Shown in pieces: positions 24,474 through 31,548 of a DNA stretch of 64,000 bases. The notes under the pieces are model-generated. The model was given only the letters and a program-made list of their open reading frames with translations. It searched no databases and was not told the origin of the DNA. The translations under genes and the position numbers were made by a program. Origin of the DNA: Thermus sp. LT1-2-5 (GTDB lineage: Bacteria > Deinococcota > Deinococci > Deinococcales > Thermaceae); the NCBI RefSeq assembly GCF_040363165.1, contig NZ_BSRG01000004.1, positions 1 through 64,000 on the forward strand. Direction: 5' to 3'. Each line of letters starts with the position of its first letter. Positions within the stretch are counted from its first letter, which is position 1.

Positions 24474-25166
24474 CTAAGCCCGCAGGAGAAGGAGGGCCCA
24501 CACCAGGGCCAGGAAGCCCAGAACCCTTAGGGCCTGGGCCCGGCGGGGGAGGCGGGGGTGGCTTGCCCGTAAGGCGCCCTCCACCACCACCCCGGTGATC
24601 CCAGCCAGGATGAAGAGGTCCCCCAGGCTTACCACCTTGCGCAAGGGGGGTAAGGGGATCACGTCGCCCAGGAAGGACAGGCGGGTAGTTTCGTCTAAAA
24701 GGGCGTGCACCGCATCGCCCTTGGCCTTGACGATGGGCACGAAATCCCCGAGGCCCGCCCGCTCCAGGGCCTCGGCGCTTACGGGCATGTGCCCTTCGTT
24801 GGCGAAGATCACCATGGTGTTCAGGATGAGCCCCACCAGAACCAGGTAAAGGCTTTTCAGGTGGCGGTTTTGGTAAAGGCCATAGCCCACCAGGAAAAGC
24901 ACCAGCGCCTTGGCCAGGGGGCCAGCCCATGCGGGCTGGAAGACCCCTTGGTAGGTGCCATAGGCGAGCCCGCCCTCCGCTAAAGCCGCCAGGAGGAAGG
25001 CCCACGGGGCCTTTAGGTCTATTCCTCCGAGGTCCTTTGGCCGGGCTCCGAGGGCGAGGGCGAGGCCGAGGCCGAAGAGAGCTGCGGCGAGGTAGAGCGT
25101 GATACGGATCCCTCCTTTGCTGCGATGTAGGTTGCGCGGTCGCGCCAGACGGGGTTTTGCTCCCAA
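24474..25166 (-). CDS. DUF5317-family membrane protein (start uncertain)
   Basis: The protein has about four membrane segments and the DUF5317 hallmarks NTMVIFANEGHMPVS and LGDVIPLPP...VSLGDLFILAG. Function is unknown. The start is a problem: the only standard in-frame start is TTG 25166 without a ribosome-binding site, inside the upstream HD-GYP gene. A perfect AAAGGAGG (25111-25118) points instead to ATC at 25101-25103, 7 nt downstream, which would begin the protein directly at the first membrane helix (ITLYLAAALFGLGLALALG). The coordinates give the longest frame; 24474-25103 may be the real gene. Confidence 0.7.
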   Translation of the reverse strand: MGAKPRLARPRNLHRSKGGIRITLYLAAALFGLGLALALGARPKDLGGIDLKAPWAFLLAALAEGGLAYGTYQGVFQPAWAGPLAKALVLFLVGYGLYQNRHLKSLYLVLVGLILNTMVIFANEGHMPVSAEALERAGLGDFVPIVKAKGDAVHALLDETTRLSFLGDVIPLPPLRKVVSLGDLFILAGITGVVVEGALRASHPRLPRRAQALRVLGFLALVWALLLLRA

Positions 25167-26449
25167 AGCTGGGTGAAAAGCTGAACGAGCTCGGGGTCAA
25201 ACTGGCGGCCCGAATTTTCTTGGATTTCCTGTAGGGCTTGCTGAGGAGATAGCGCTTCCCGGTAGGGGCGCCCGGCGGTCATGGCCTCGTAGGCGTCTGC
25301 TAGGCCCACGATCCGGGCTTCTTCCGGGATCTTGTGCCCGGCGAGGCCCTTGGGGTAACCCCGCCCGTCCCAGCGCTCGTGGTGGTGCAGGATGACCCGG
25401 TAGACCAGGTCGTCGAAGGCCACCTTCCGGGCGGGGGAAAGGAGTTCCACTCCCTTTTGTGGGTGGCTTTGGATGAGGGCGTACTCCGCCTCCGTGAGCT
25501 TCCCGGGCTTTAGGAGAACGGCCTCGGGGATGGCGATCTTGCCGATGTCGTGCAGCCTCGCTGCCCGGTAGATGTCTTGGGCCTTGGCCTGGTCCTTATA
25601 TAAGGCCAGGGCTAGGTCCCGGGAGATGTCCGCCACGCGCTCGGAATGGAAGCGGGTTTCTTTTTCTTTGGCCTCCAAGGCGTTCATCAGGACTTCCAAG
25701 GTGGTGTCAAAGGCCTGCTCCAAGCGCACCTTTTCGTCCCAGTAAAAGCGGCTGTAGTAGAGGGGAATGAGGAAGAAAAGAATGGTCCACCCGCCCCAGT
25801 TGGCGATAAGCGGGGTTTCATAGGCGCGGGCGAGGAGGAGGGCGAGGGGGGAAAGGAGCATATAGCTAAGCGCAGACCAGCTCATGTTCTTGCGCCAGAT
25901 TTCCCGTAGGGGTGTTTTTGATTCCAGGTGGATGGCGAATGCGACCAGGGTGGAGTTAACTGTAAAGAGGGTAAGCGATGATAAGGCTATGCCAAATCCT
26001 GCGCTAAGGTTCCAATTTCCTAACCACAAGGTGTTTTCCTGGAAAAAGGTCCACACCAAAGCCGCAAGGGCAGTAGCTAGGCCATCTTGGGATCGGTTAA
26101 AAAGCTCTTTGTACCAAACGCTGCCGCCCCATTGCGCCAGAAAAGCCGCCAAGGGTGCTACCCACGGAGGGGTGAGCACCACCAGCGCTAGGGCAAAGAG
26201 AAAAAGCTGGCTCATCCCTGCGCTAAGAGGAAGACGAACTTCCACCCTAACGCTCCAGAAGACTAATAAACTCCAGAAAACAAGGTCCCAGACGCTTAGG
26301 CGAAGAGGTGCGTCTTTATACGCCCAAATAAGGTAGCCTTCAAGCAGAGCAAAAGCGAGGCAACTGGCAGTAATAAACAAAAATATAGGTAGGGGGGGCA
26401 TTTCCAAACCCTTTTGGGTAAAAGAGCCCTTTTCGCTTGGCTGCGCCAC
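25019..26449 (-). CDS. Membrane-bound HD-GYP cyclic-di-GMP phosphodiesterase
   Basis: The N-terminal half (about 1-220) is a multi-helix membrane sensor. The C-terminal half is an intact HD-GYP domain: HSERVADISRDLALAL, the HDIGKIAIP catalytic pair, and HHERWDGRGYPKGL with LADAYEAM. It should hydrolyse cyclic di-GMP in response to an unknown signal. A Ser/Pro-rich 30-residue tail at the C-terminus is encoded in DNA shared with the start of the DUF5317 gene. Start GTG 26449 sits about 11 nt after TATGCT, so a leaderless start is plausible; an in-frame ATG at 26401 is an alternative. Confidence 0.88.
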   Translation of the reverse strand: MAQPSEKGSFTQKGLEMPPLPIFLFITASCLAFALLEGYLIWAYKDAPLRLSVWDLVFWSLLVFWSVRVEVRLPLSAGMSQLFLFALALVVLTPPWVAPLAAFLAQWGGSVWYKELFNRSQDGLATALAALVWTFFQENTLWLGNWNLSAGFGIALSSLTLFTVNSTLVAFAIHLESKTPLREIWRKNMSWSALSYMLLSPLALLLARAYETPLIANWGGWTILFFLIPLYYSRFYWDEKVRLEQAFDTTLEVLMNALEAKEKETRFHSERVADISRDLALALYKDQAKAQDIYRAARLHDIGKIAIPEAVLLKPGKLTEAEYALIQSHPQKGVELLSPARKVAFDDLVYRVILHHHERWDGRGYPKGLAGHKIPEEARIVGLADAYEAMTAGRPYREALSPQQALQEIQENSGRQFDPELVQLFTQLWEQNPVWRDRATYIAAKEGSVSRSTSPQLSSASASPSPSEPGQRTSEE

Positions 26450-26490
26450 GTCCCAAGCATAGCATAATCAGGCTTAAGGTAAAGCAAAAG

Positions 26491-26520
26491 GAAAACTGGC
26501 CAGATTTCTGGCCAGTTTTC
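26491..26520 (-). terminator. Perfect 13-bp terminator after the small membrane peptide gene
   Basis: GAAAACTGGCCAG and CTGGCCAGTTTTC pair perfectly around a 4-nt loop directly after the TAA of the 29-aa gene. The minus strand continues TTTTCCTTTTGCTTT. The promoter of the HD-GYP gene lies immediately beyond. Confidence 0.85.
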
Positions 26521-26610
26521 TTACCTCCAGTGATAAGTAGCTCCAGCCGCAAGTCCGAGAGCGATCAGAGAGCCGATAAGGGTCAGAACCTTAGCGATGA
26601 GCTTCTTCAT
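26521..26610 (-). CDS. Small hydrophobic membrane peptide, 29 aa
   Basis: This gene is not in standard ORF lists because of its size. It encodes MKKLIAKVLTLIGSLIALGL followed by AAGATYHWR: a basic start, one hydrophobic helix of about 18 residues, and a short polar tail. All expression signals are present: TTGACA / 17 nt / TAAAGT, AGGAGG 7 nt before the ATG at 26610, and a perfect terminator touching the stop codon. A second ATG at 26616 is too close to the ribosome-binding site. Function unknown; a membrane-acting regulator, a small subunit or a toxin-like peptide are possibilities. Confidence 0.75.
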   Translation of the reverse strand: MKKLIAKVLTLIGSLIALGLAAGATYHWR

Positions 26611-26666
26611 CTTCATCCCTCCTTTTCCTTAGCTTCCGGGGGGTCGGCCCCGTTTGCTTGTCTTTT

Positions 26667-26695
26667 ACTTTAGGGGGGGCGGTCAATACTGTCAA
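26667..26695 (-). promoter_or_regulatory. Promoter of the small membrane peptide gene
   Basis: TTGACA (26690-26695) is spaced 17 nt from TAAAGT (26667-26672) on the minus strand, a near-consensus housekeeping promoter. Confidence 0.8.
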
Positions 26696-26699
26696 GAGG

Positions 26700-27069
26700 G
26701 AAAGAATAAGTATGGGCACGATGAAAACTGCCGATTTGCTTACAAAAATCTGGAACCTATCAGAATTATACCACCCAGCTTAGCACACCACCTGCCAGCT
26801 GGGTAGGGTGCCTAGCTCGGGGGGGAACCTTCCGGGTTGGGGGAAATACCCAAAAAACCAACAAAGAGGCCCGTGGGGCTAGCTACCCCACGTGGCCCCA
26901 ATGGCCCGCTTTAAATGCAACCCCAGAATACACCGGCAATACCCAAAAATGCCAAAGCCGCCGAAAATTTACTGCCCCAAATACACACCCGGAATCCAAA
27001 GATTTCGCCGCGGGTTCCCACCCCCTTCAGGGGTAGTTTAGCAAATAGCTTGCGGTGGCAACCCATGCA
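26700..27069. other. Structured intergenic region without recognised gene
   Basis: No reading frame here looks real. It contains two clear hairpins: ACCCAGCT/AGCTGGGT at 26773-26804 and CGTGGGG/CCCCACG at 26872-26892. A TATAAT lies at 26765-26770 (minus) without a -35 box, and a small ACCCC/GGGGT hairpin lies near 27030. Base composition is unusually A/C-rich on the plus strand. It could encode a structured RNA, but no SRP RNA, tmRNA or 6S features were recognised. Confidence 0.4.
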
Positions 27070-27097
27070 AAAGGAAACCGCCCCCTAAGGGCGGCTT
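27070..27097 (-). terminator. Terminator after tRNA-Phe
   Basis: CCGCCC and GGGCGG form a G/C-rich stem just after the tRNA 3' end, followed by TTTCCTTTTGC on the minus strand. Confidence 0.75.
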
Positions 27098-27098
27098 C

Positions 27099-27174
27099 TG
27101 GTGCCGAGGGGCGGAATCGAACCGCCGACACTGCGATTTTCAGTCGCATGCTCTACCAACTGAGCTACCTCGGC
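27099..27174 (-). tRNA. tRNA-Phe (GAA)
   Basis: 76 nt including encoded CCA. The acceptor stem GCCGAGG/CCTCGGC, the D arm AGCTCAGTTGGTAGAGC, the anticodon stem TGCGA/TCGCA around CTGAAAA (anticodon GAA), and the T arm with GTTCGATTC are all intact. It lies 1 nt after tRNA-Asp and is transcribed with it. Confidence 0.97.
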
Positions 27175-27175
27175 C

Positions 27176-27252
27176 TGGCGGCCCCGACGGGACTCGAACC
27201 CGCGATCTCCCACGTGACAGGCGGGTGTGTTAACCAACTACACCACGGGGCC
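27176..27252 (-). tRNA. tRNA-Asp (GTC)
   Basis: 77 nt including encoded CCA. The acceptor stem GGCCCCG pairs with CGGGGCC, the discriminator is G, the anticodon loop CTGTCAC gives GTC, and the T loop GTTCGAGTC is standard. It is first in the Asp-Phe tRNA pair. Confidence 0.97.
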
Positions 27253-27295
27253 TTAGATGTTTGCCGGGTCGGGGGCGTCCGACCGGGCACTTAGG

Positions 27296-27324
27296 ATGAT
27301 AGCCGGGGGAAGGGGAAGTGTCAA
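27296..27324 (-). promoter_or_regulatory. Promoter of the tRNA-Asp/Phe pair
   Basis: TTGACA (27319-27324) / 17 nt / TATCAT (27296-27301) on the minus strand, about 44 nt before tRNA-Asp. The -35 box overlaps the start codon of the divergent gene at 27318. Confidence 0.8.
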
Positions 27325-27683
27325 GCTTGAGCTGGAGCGAGGTCTTCGCCCTTCACGGCACCCGGCGGGGGATTGGGCGGGCAAGCCTCTTGGTGGACCG
27401 GGGCGAGTCGGGGTACCGGAACGTCTTCCTGCCGGATGGCCGCATCCTCTACATGGGAGAGGGGAAGCGGGGACACCAGGAACCCGTCGGGGGAAACTTG
27501 CGCCTTCTCCTGGCGCACCGGGAGGGCCTGCCCTTGCGGGTTTTTCTCCGGGAGCGGCCTGGGGTGTGGCGGGACCTGGGGTGGTACCGGGTGGCGGGGT
27601 GGCGGTATGCGCTTTTACCCGAGGAGGGGCGGTACGTGTACTGGTTTACCCTCGAGCCCGGTGGATGCGAAGAAGCCCCTTGA
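27318..27683 (+). CDS. Small SRA-like domain protein, function unknown
   Basis: This 121-residue protein has normal coding bias. The segment YRNVFLPDGRILYMGEGKRGHQ (33-54) with the following GNLRLLLA and PLRVFLRERPGVWRDLGWYRV resembles the small SRA/SBD-like domains found beside nucleases that read modified DNA; this is recognition by pattern only. No nuclease domain is fused and none is adjacent. GTG 27318 follows AAGGGGAA and overlaps the tRNA -35 box on the other strand. The 3' end overlaps coaX by 38 bp, convergently. Confidence 0.55.
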   Translation: MSSLSWSEVFALHGTRRGIGRASLLVDRGESGYRNVFLPDGRILYMGEGKRGHQEPVGGNLRLLLAHREGLPLRVFLRERPGVWRDLGWYRVAGWRYALLPEEGRYVYWFTLEPGGCEEAP

Positions 27684-28404
27684 GGGTGAGGTCCTCGTCC
27701 ACCACGTCAAAGGAGGGGCAGAGGTCTTTGAGGGTGCCGGCAAAGCCCCCGGTGGCGATGACCAAGGCTTCCCCCGCCTCCTCCTTGAAGCGGCGCACCA
27801 TCCCCTCCACCAAGGCGGCGTAGCCCAGGACGAGCCCCGAGCGCAGGGCGTCCAGGGTGTTCTTGCCCACCACCCCCTTGGGGGGTACCAGGTCTATGCG
27901 GGGCAGTTTGGCCGTGCGGGCGGCGAGGGCATCGGCGGCGGTTTGTGGGCCGATGGTGATGGCCCCGCCCAGGTAGCGGTTGGGCGCTTCCACCAGGTCA
28001 AAGGTGGTGGCGGTGCCGAAATCCACCACGATGTAGCGGCCCGTGGGGCTGGGGTAGCCTAGCGCCCCCACGGCGTTCACCAGGCGGTCGGCCCCCGCCT
28101 CCTTGGGATTGTCAAGGAGGACCTCGAGCCCCGTGGCCTCGGCGTCCACCACCTGGGCCCGGATGCCAAAGAGCTTCTCTATGGCCTCTTTCATCTCCCG
28201 CTCCACCGGGGGGACCACGCTGGAAAGGAGGGCTGCCTGGGGTGGGGGGAGGCTATCTAGGGAAAAGAGGTTTTTCAGGAGGACCCGGTACTCGCTTTCC
28301 ATCCGCATCCGGTCGGTGTGGATGCGGAAGTGGGCCACCAGGTCTTCGCCGGCAAAGACCCCGAGGGCGGTGGAGGTGTTGCCGATGTCTACCGCCAGGA
28401 GCAT
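27646..28404 (-). CDS. coaX: Type III pantothenate kinase
   Basis: CoaX phosphorylates pantothenate, the first step of coenzyme A synthesis. The 252-residue protein has the ASKHA phosphate loop AVDIGNTSTALGVF at the N-terminus, the YPSPTGRYIVVDFGTATTFDLV region, GGAITIGPQTAADAL and a C-terminal VIATGGFAGTL, all typical of CoaX. It starts directly after the OsmC stop, so the two are one unit. Confidence 0.93.
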   Translation of the reverse strand: MLLAVDIGNTSTALGVFAGEDLVAHFRIHTDRMRMESEYRVLLKNLFSLDSLPPPQAALLSSVVPPVEREMKEAIEKLFGIRAQVVDAEATGLEVLLDNPKEAGADRLVNAVGALGYPSPTGRYIVVDFGTATTFDLVEAPNRYLGGAITIGPQTAADALAARTAKLPRIDLVPPKGVVGKNTLDALRSGLVLGYAALVEGMVRRFKEEAGEALVIATGGFAGTLKDLCPSFDVVDEDLTLKGLLRIHRARG

Positions 28405-28827
28405 CTAGCCTTCCTCTTCCTCGGTCCAGGGTTCCAGGACAACTCGGGTGGTGATTTCGGCGTTGAGGTTGGCGGAAACGGAGCAGTACTTGGTGTGGGA
28501 AAGGTGGACGGCCCGTTCCAGGGCCTCGAGGGTCACCTTGGGCCCCGAGGCGATGTGGGTCACGGTGATGTGGGTGTAGCGGCGGGGATGGGTTTCCGCC
28601 CGCACGCCCTCCACCTCCACCCGGTAGCGGGCGAGGGGTTGCTTCTTCTTGCGCATAATGTCCACCACATCGTAGGCGGTGCAGGCTCCCAGGGCCATGA
28701 GGAGGAGCTCCATGGGGCGGGGCCCGGTGGCGGGCTGGTCCCCGTCGATCATCACCTTATCCCCCTGCTCGTTTACCCCCAGGAAGCGGTGCCCCGTGAG
28801 GTTGTAGACCACTACCTTCTTCGTCAT
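28405..28827 (-). CDS. OsmC/Ohr-family protein
   Basis: This 140-residue OsmC-fold protein has the GPRPMELLLMALGACTAYDVVDIM helix with the peroxidatic cysteine near residue 48. The second conserved cysteine region reads HTKYCSVSANL (Cys near 117), so both redox cysteines of the family are kept. It probably reduces organic hydroperoxides. It diverges from the cell-wall amidase and is followed without gap by coaX. Confidence 0.85.
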   Translation of the reverse strand: MTKKVVVYNLTGHRFLGVNEQGDKVMIDGDQPATGPRPMELLLMALGACTAYDVVDIMRKKKQPLARYRVEVEGVRAETHPRRYTHITVTHIASGPKVTLEALERAVHLSHTKYCSVSANLNAEITTRVVLEPWTEEEEG

Positions 28828-28861
28828 GAGCCGGATTTTACCAAGCCCTCAGCGTTGCCGC

Positions 28862-28867
28862 TAGAAT
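28862..28867 (+). promoter_or_regulatory. -10 box of leaderless amidase promoter
   Basis: TAGAAT ends 8 nt before the amidase ATG; no ribosome-binding site lies between. A good -35 box is not visible. Confidence 0.45.
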
Positions 28868-28875
28868 AGGCGTGA

Positions 28876-29973
28876 ATGCGGCTTCTCGCCTGGGTTCTTC
28901 TCTTATGGAGCTTGGCCTACGCCTTTCCCCGGGTGGGGGTGCACGAGGGCTTCACCCGTCTGGCCTTTGACCTTCCGGGCAAGGAGGTGGCCTACACCCT
29001 TTCCCAAGAGGAAAACCTCTTGGTCTTGGTCCTCACGGGGGTGAGCGCCGAGGCCAAGGACCAAGTGGTGAATTCCAAGGAAGTGGCCTCGGTGCAGACG
29101 GTGCCCGAGGCGGGGCGGGTTCGGGTCCTGGTGCGCCTAAAAGGGCCGGTGGAGGTGCAAACCCACCGCTACAGCGACCCCGAGCGCCTGGTGGTGGACC
29201 TGAGCCTCAAGGCTTCCGCCACCCCCTCCCCTAAGCCAAGGCCCGAGGCGCCCCCCAGCGCCAAGGCGCCCAAGCCCCCTAGGCCCGTGGTTCTCTTGGA
29301 CCCGGGCCACGGGGGGGTGGACCCGGGGATGGTGGGGTATGTGGTGGAGAAGGAAGTGGTGCTGGACGTGGCCCTTCGCTTGAAGCGCCTTCTTGAGCGG
29401 GAGGGGATTGAGGTGCGCCTCACCCGGGATAAGGACATGCACCTTTCCCCGGACAAGCGGGAGGACCTCTCCCGCCGGGCGGCCATGGCGGATAGTTCCC
29501 AGGTGAACCTCTTCATCTCCATTCACGTGAACGCCACCCCCACCCGCACCGCCCAGGGGGTGGAGGTCTTCTACTTCGGCCGGGCCCAGGACCCCCGGGT
29601 TCTGGCCCAGGTTATTCGGGAAAACGGGGGCGGGGACCTGGGGCAAAGGCTCACCCGGGAGGCCCAGAGCGTGGCGGAGCGGATCCTCACCGACATCGTG
29701 GCCCAGGCCAACCAACGCTACAGCCAGCGCCTGGCGGAGACCCTGGGGCGAAAGCTTTCCCAGGCCACGGGGAGCCCTTACCGGGGGAGCTTCCCCGGCG
29801 ACTTCTTCGTCCTCCGCTACGCCAAGGTGCCGGCGGTTTTGGTGGAGATCGGCTTTGGCGACCACCCGGTGGAGGGGCGGCGGCTCGCCGACCCCGCTTA
29901 CCGGGACAAGGTGGCCCAGGGGCTTTTGGCTGGGGTCCTCACCTTCTTGGCCAACGGGGCCTTCGCCCGCTAG
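28876..29973 (+). CDS. N-acetylmuramoyl-L-alanine amidase with AMIN domain
   Basis: The enzyme cleaves peptide side chains from peptidoglycan, usually at the septum. The 365-residue protein has a signal peptide (MRLLAWVLLLWSLAYAFP), an AMIN domain (about 20-115), a Pro/Ala linker (about 116-135), and an Amidase_3 domain. Zinc and catalytic residues are visible: LLDPGHGGVDPG, the Glu in YVVEKEVVLDVALRLK, SIHVNA, and VLVEIGF with the catalytic Glu. Its stop overlaps the convergent kinase by 4 bp. Confidence 0.93.
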   Translation: MRLLAWVLLLWSLAYAFPRVGVHEGFTRLAFDLPGKEVAYTLSQEENLLVLVLTGVSAEAKDQVVNSKEVASVQTVPEAGRVRVLVRLKGPVEVQTHRYSDPERLVVDLSLKASATPSPKPRPEAPPSAKAPKPPRPVVLLDPGHGGVDPGMVGYVVEKEVVLDVALRLKRLLEREGIEVRLTRDKDMHLSPDKREDLSRRAAMADSSQVNLFISIHVNATPTRTAQGVEVFYFGRAQDPRVLAQVIRENGGGDLGQRLTREAQSVAERILTDIVAQANQRYSQRLAETLGRKLSQATGSPYRGSFPGDFFVLRYAKVPAVLVEIGFGDHPVEGRRLADPAYRDKVAQGLLAGVLTFLANGAFAR

Positions 29974-30734
29974 AAGGGGAGGGCTTCCAGGGCCTCCTTG
30001 GCGGTGGAGAACCGCTCCGCTGGGTTTTTGGCTAGAAGACGTTCCAGAAAGGCTTGTTGCCCGGCCTCGAGGCCGGGGACGGCGGGGATGGGGCCTTGCA
30101 GGTGGCCCAAAAGCACCTCCTCCGGGGCTCCCACGAAGGGGTGTTCCCCGGCCAGGATCCAGTAGAGGATGACCCCGGCGGCGTAGACGTCCGCCTCGGG
30201 GCCGGGGCTTTGCCCCAGGACCTGCTCCGGGGCTAGGTAGGGGAGGGTGCCCACCCTGAGGGGTTTTTTGAAGGCCTCCAAGGCGGGCCCCGAGAGGTCG
30301 AAGTCTACTAGCCTGGCCTCGTCCGTGCCCGCCACGATGATGTTCTCCGGCTTCACGTCCCGGTGGACCAGGCCCTGCTCGTGCATGTGGGCCAGGGCGG
30401 AGAGGAGTTGGCGGAAAACGAAAAGGGCCCGCTTGCGCTCGGGGCGGCGGAGCATCCAGCGGCCCAGCTCCTCCCCGGGGGCGTAGGCCAGGAGGAGGGC
30501 GGGGCCCTCTTCCAGGTTGAGGGCCTCGAGGACAGGGTTGATGTTGGGATGGGAGAGCCTTCTTCCCACCCATAGCTCCCGGTCCCTTCGGGCCTGGGCG
30601 CCTTGGGGGAAGACCTTGAGGGCGTAGGGGGTACCGAAGCGGTCAAAGGCCAGAAAAACGCTAGCCAAGGCCCCTTGGCCTAAGAGCCGCACCACCCGAT
30701 ACTTTTCCAGGAGTACCTTCCCGGTGAGGCCCAC
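29970..30734 (-). CDS. Serine/threonine protein kinase with DFD motif
   Basis: This 254-residue soluble Hanks-type kinase has the Gly-loop LGQGALASVF, Lys40, catalytic HRDVKPEN (Asp126), and APE (168-170). The magnesium motif DFG reads DFD (144-146), which is unusual. No membrane helix or PASTA domain is present. GTG 30734 is chosen because TATAGT (30742-30747) lies 7 nt upstream as a leaderless promoter; the longer GTG at 30743 would sit inside the -10 box. Its targets are unknown; it lies between a cell-wall amidase and a patatin. Confidence 0.88.
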   Translation of the reverse strand: MGLTGKVLLEKYRVVRLLGQGALASVFLAFDRFGTPYALKVFPQGAQARRDRELWVGRRLSHPNINPVLEALNLEEGPALLLAYAPGEELGRWMLRRPERKRALFVFRQLLSALAHMHEQGLVHRDVKPENIIVAGTDEARLVDFDLSGPALEAFKKPLRVGTLPYLAPEQVLGQSPGPEADVYAAGVILYWILAGEHPFVGAPEEVLLGHLQGPIPAVPGLEAGQQAFLERLLAKNPAERFSTAKEALEALPF

Positions 30735-30741
30735 CCCCCTC

Positions 30742-30747
30742 ACTATA
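30742..30747 (-). promoter_or_regulatory. -10 box of the kinase gene
   Basis: TATAGT on the minus strand ends 7 nt before GTG 30734. It fixes the likely start of a leaderless transcript. Confidence 0.5.
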
Positions 30748-30792
30748 CCCGCCCCTCACCTCTTTCACCCAGGGTCCCTTTAGGATTTTCCC

Positions 30793-31548
30793 GTGCGCGG
30801 GCTTGTGCTTTCCGGCGGCGGGGCTAGGGGCCTCGCCCACATTGGGGCCTTGGAAGTGTTCTTGCAGGCGGGGCTCGAGTTCCAGGTGGTGGCGGGCACC
30901 AGCATGGGGGCCATCGTGGGGGCCTTTTTCGCCGCTGGGCTTTCCCCAGGGGAAATCCTGACCATCGCCCGTAAGACCCCGTGGCTTGGCCTCTTGGGCC
31001 TTTCCCCTCGGGAAGGGCTTTTTTCCCGGCGGAAGCTCAAGGACTTCCTGGCCGAGCACCTGCCCCCCACCTTCGCCCAGCTCAAAAAGCCCTTGGCGGT
31101 GACCGCGGTGGACGTGCGCTCGGGAAGGCTCCTTTTCCTCACCCAAGGCGACCTTCCCAGCGCCGTCCTGGCCTCCGCCGCCTACCCGGGCCTCCTTGCC
31201 CCGGTGGAGCGGGAGGGACGGCTTTTGTTTGACGGGGGGGTCTTGGACAACCTGCCCGTGGACGCCGCTCGGCTCCTGGGGGCCACGGAGGTCTACGCCG
31301 TGGACGTGACCCCGGAGCGCTCCCTGGAGGAAAGCCCCCGGGGGCTTCTGGCCCTGGCCCGGCGGGCGGTGGACCTGATGCAGTTCCACCTCACCTCCGT
31401 GCGCTTAAGCCTTTACGCCCCCGAGGTCTACGTGCGGCCTTCCCTTCTAGGAGTGGGCATTGAGGACTTCCGCCGCCTGGAGGAGATCGTGGAAGCGGGG
31501 CGCGAGGCGGCCAGGCGCGCCCTTGGGGGTAGAGTAGGAGGGGTATGA
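30793..31548 (+). CDS. Patatin-like phospholipase
   Basis: This 251-residue lipid acyl hydrolase has the Ser-Asp dyad: SGGGARGLAHIGAL oxyanion loop (7-20), GTSMG with Ser37, and DGGVLDNLP with Asp147. No signal peptide; it resembles the cytoplasmic RssA/YlbK group. The stop overlaps lepB by 4 bp (ATGA), so the two are translationally coupled. Confidence 0.92.
   Translation: MRGLVLSGGGARGLAHIGALEVFLQAGLEFQVVAGTSMGAIVGAFFAAGLSPGEILTIARKTPWLGLLGLSPREGLFSRRKLKDFLAEHLPPTFAQLKKPLAVTAVDVRSGRLLFLTQGDLPSAVLASAAYPGLLAPVEREGRLLFDGGVLDNLPVDAARLLGATEVYAVDVTPERSLEESPRGLLALARRAVDLMQFHLTSVRLSLYAPEVYVRPSLLGVGIEDFRRLEEIVEAGREAARRALGGRVGGV

Noticed and set aside
26765-26770. Perfect TATAAT on the minus strand as a second promoter for the small peptide gene
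   Set aside because: No -35-like sequence lies 15-19 nt upstream; a complete promoter is present closer to the gene.
26800-26870. SRP (4.5S) RNA suggested by a CCCGGAAGG stretch
   Set aside because: The conserved GGTCAGG and GGAAGCAGC parts of the SRP domain IV loop are absent.
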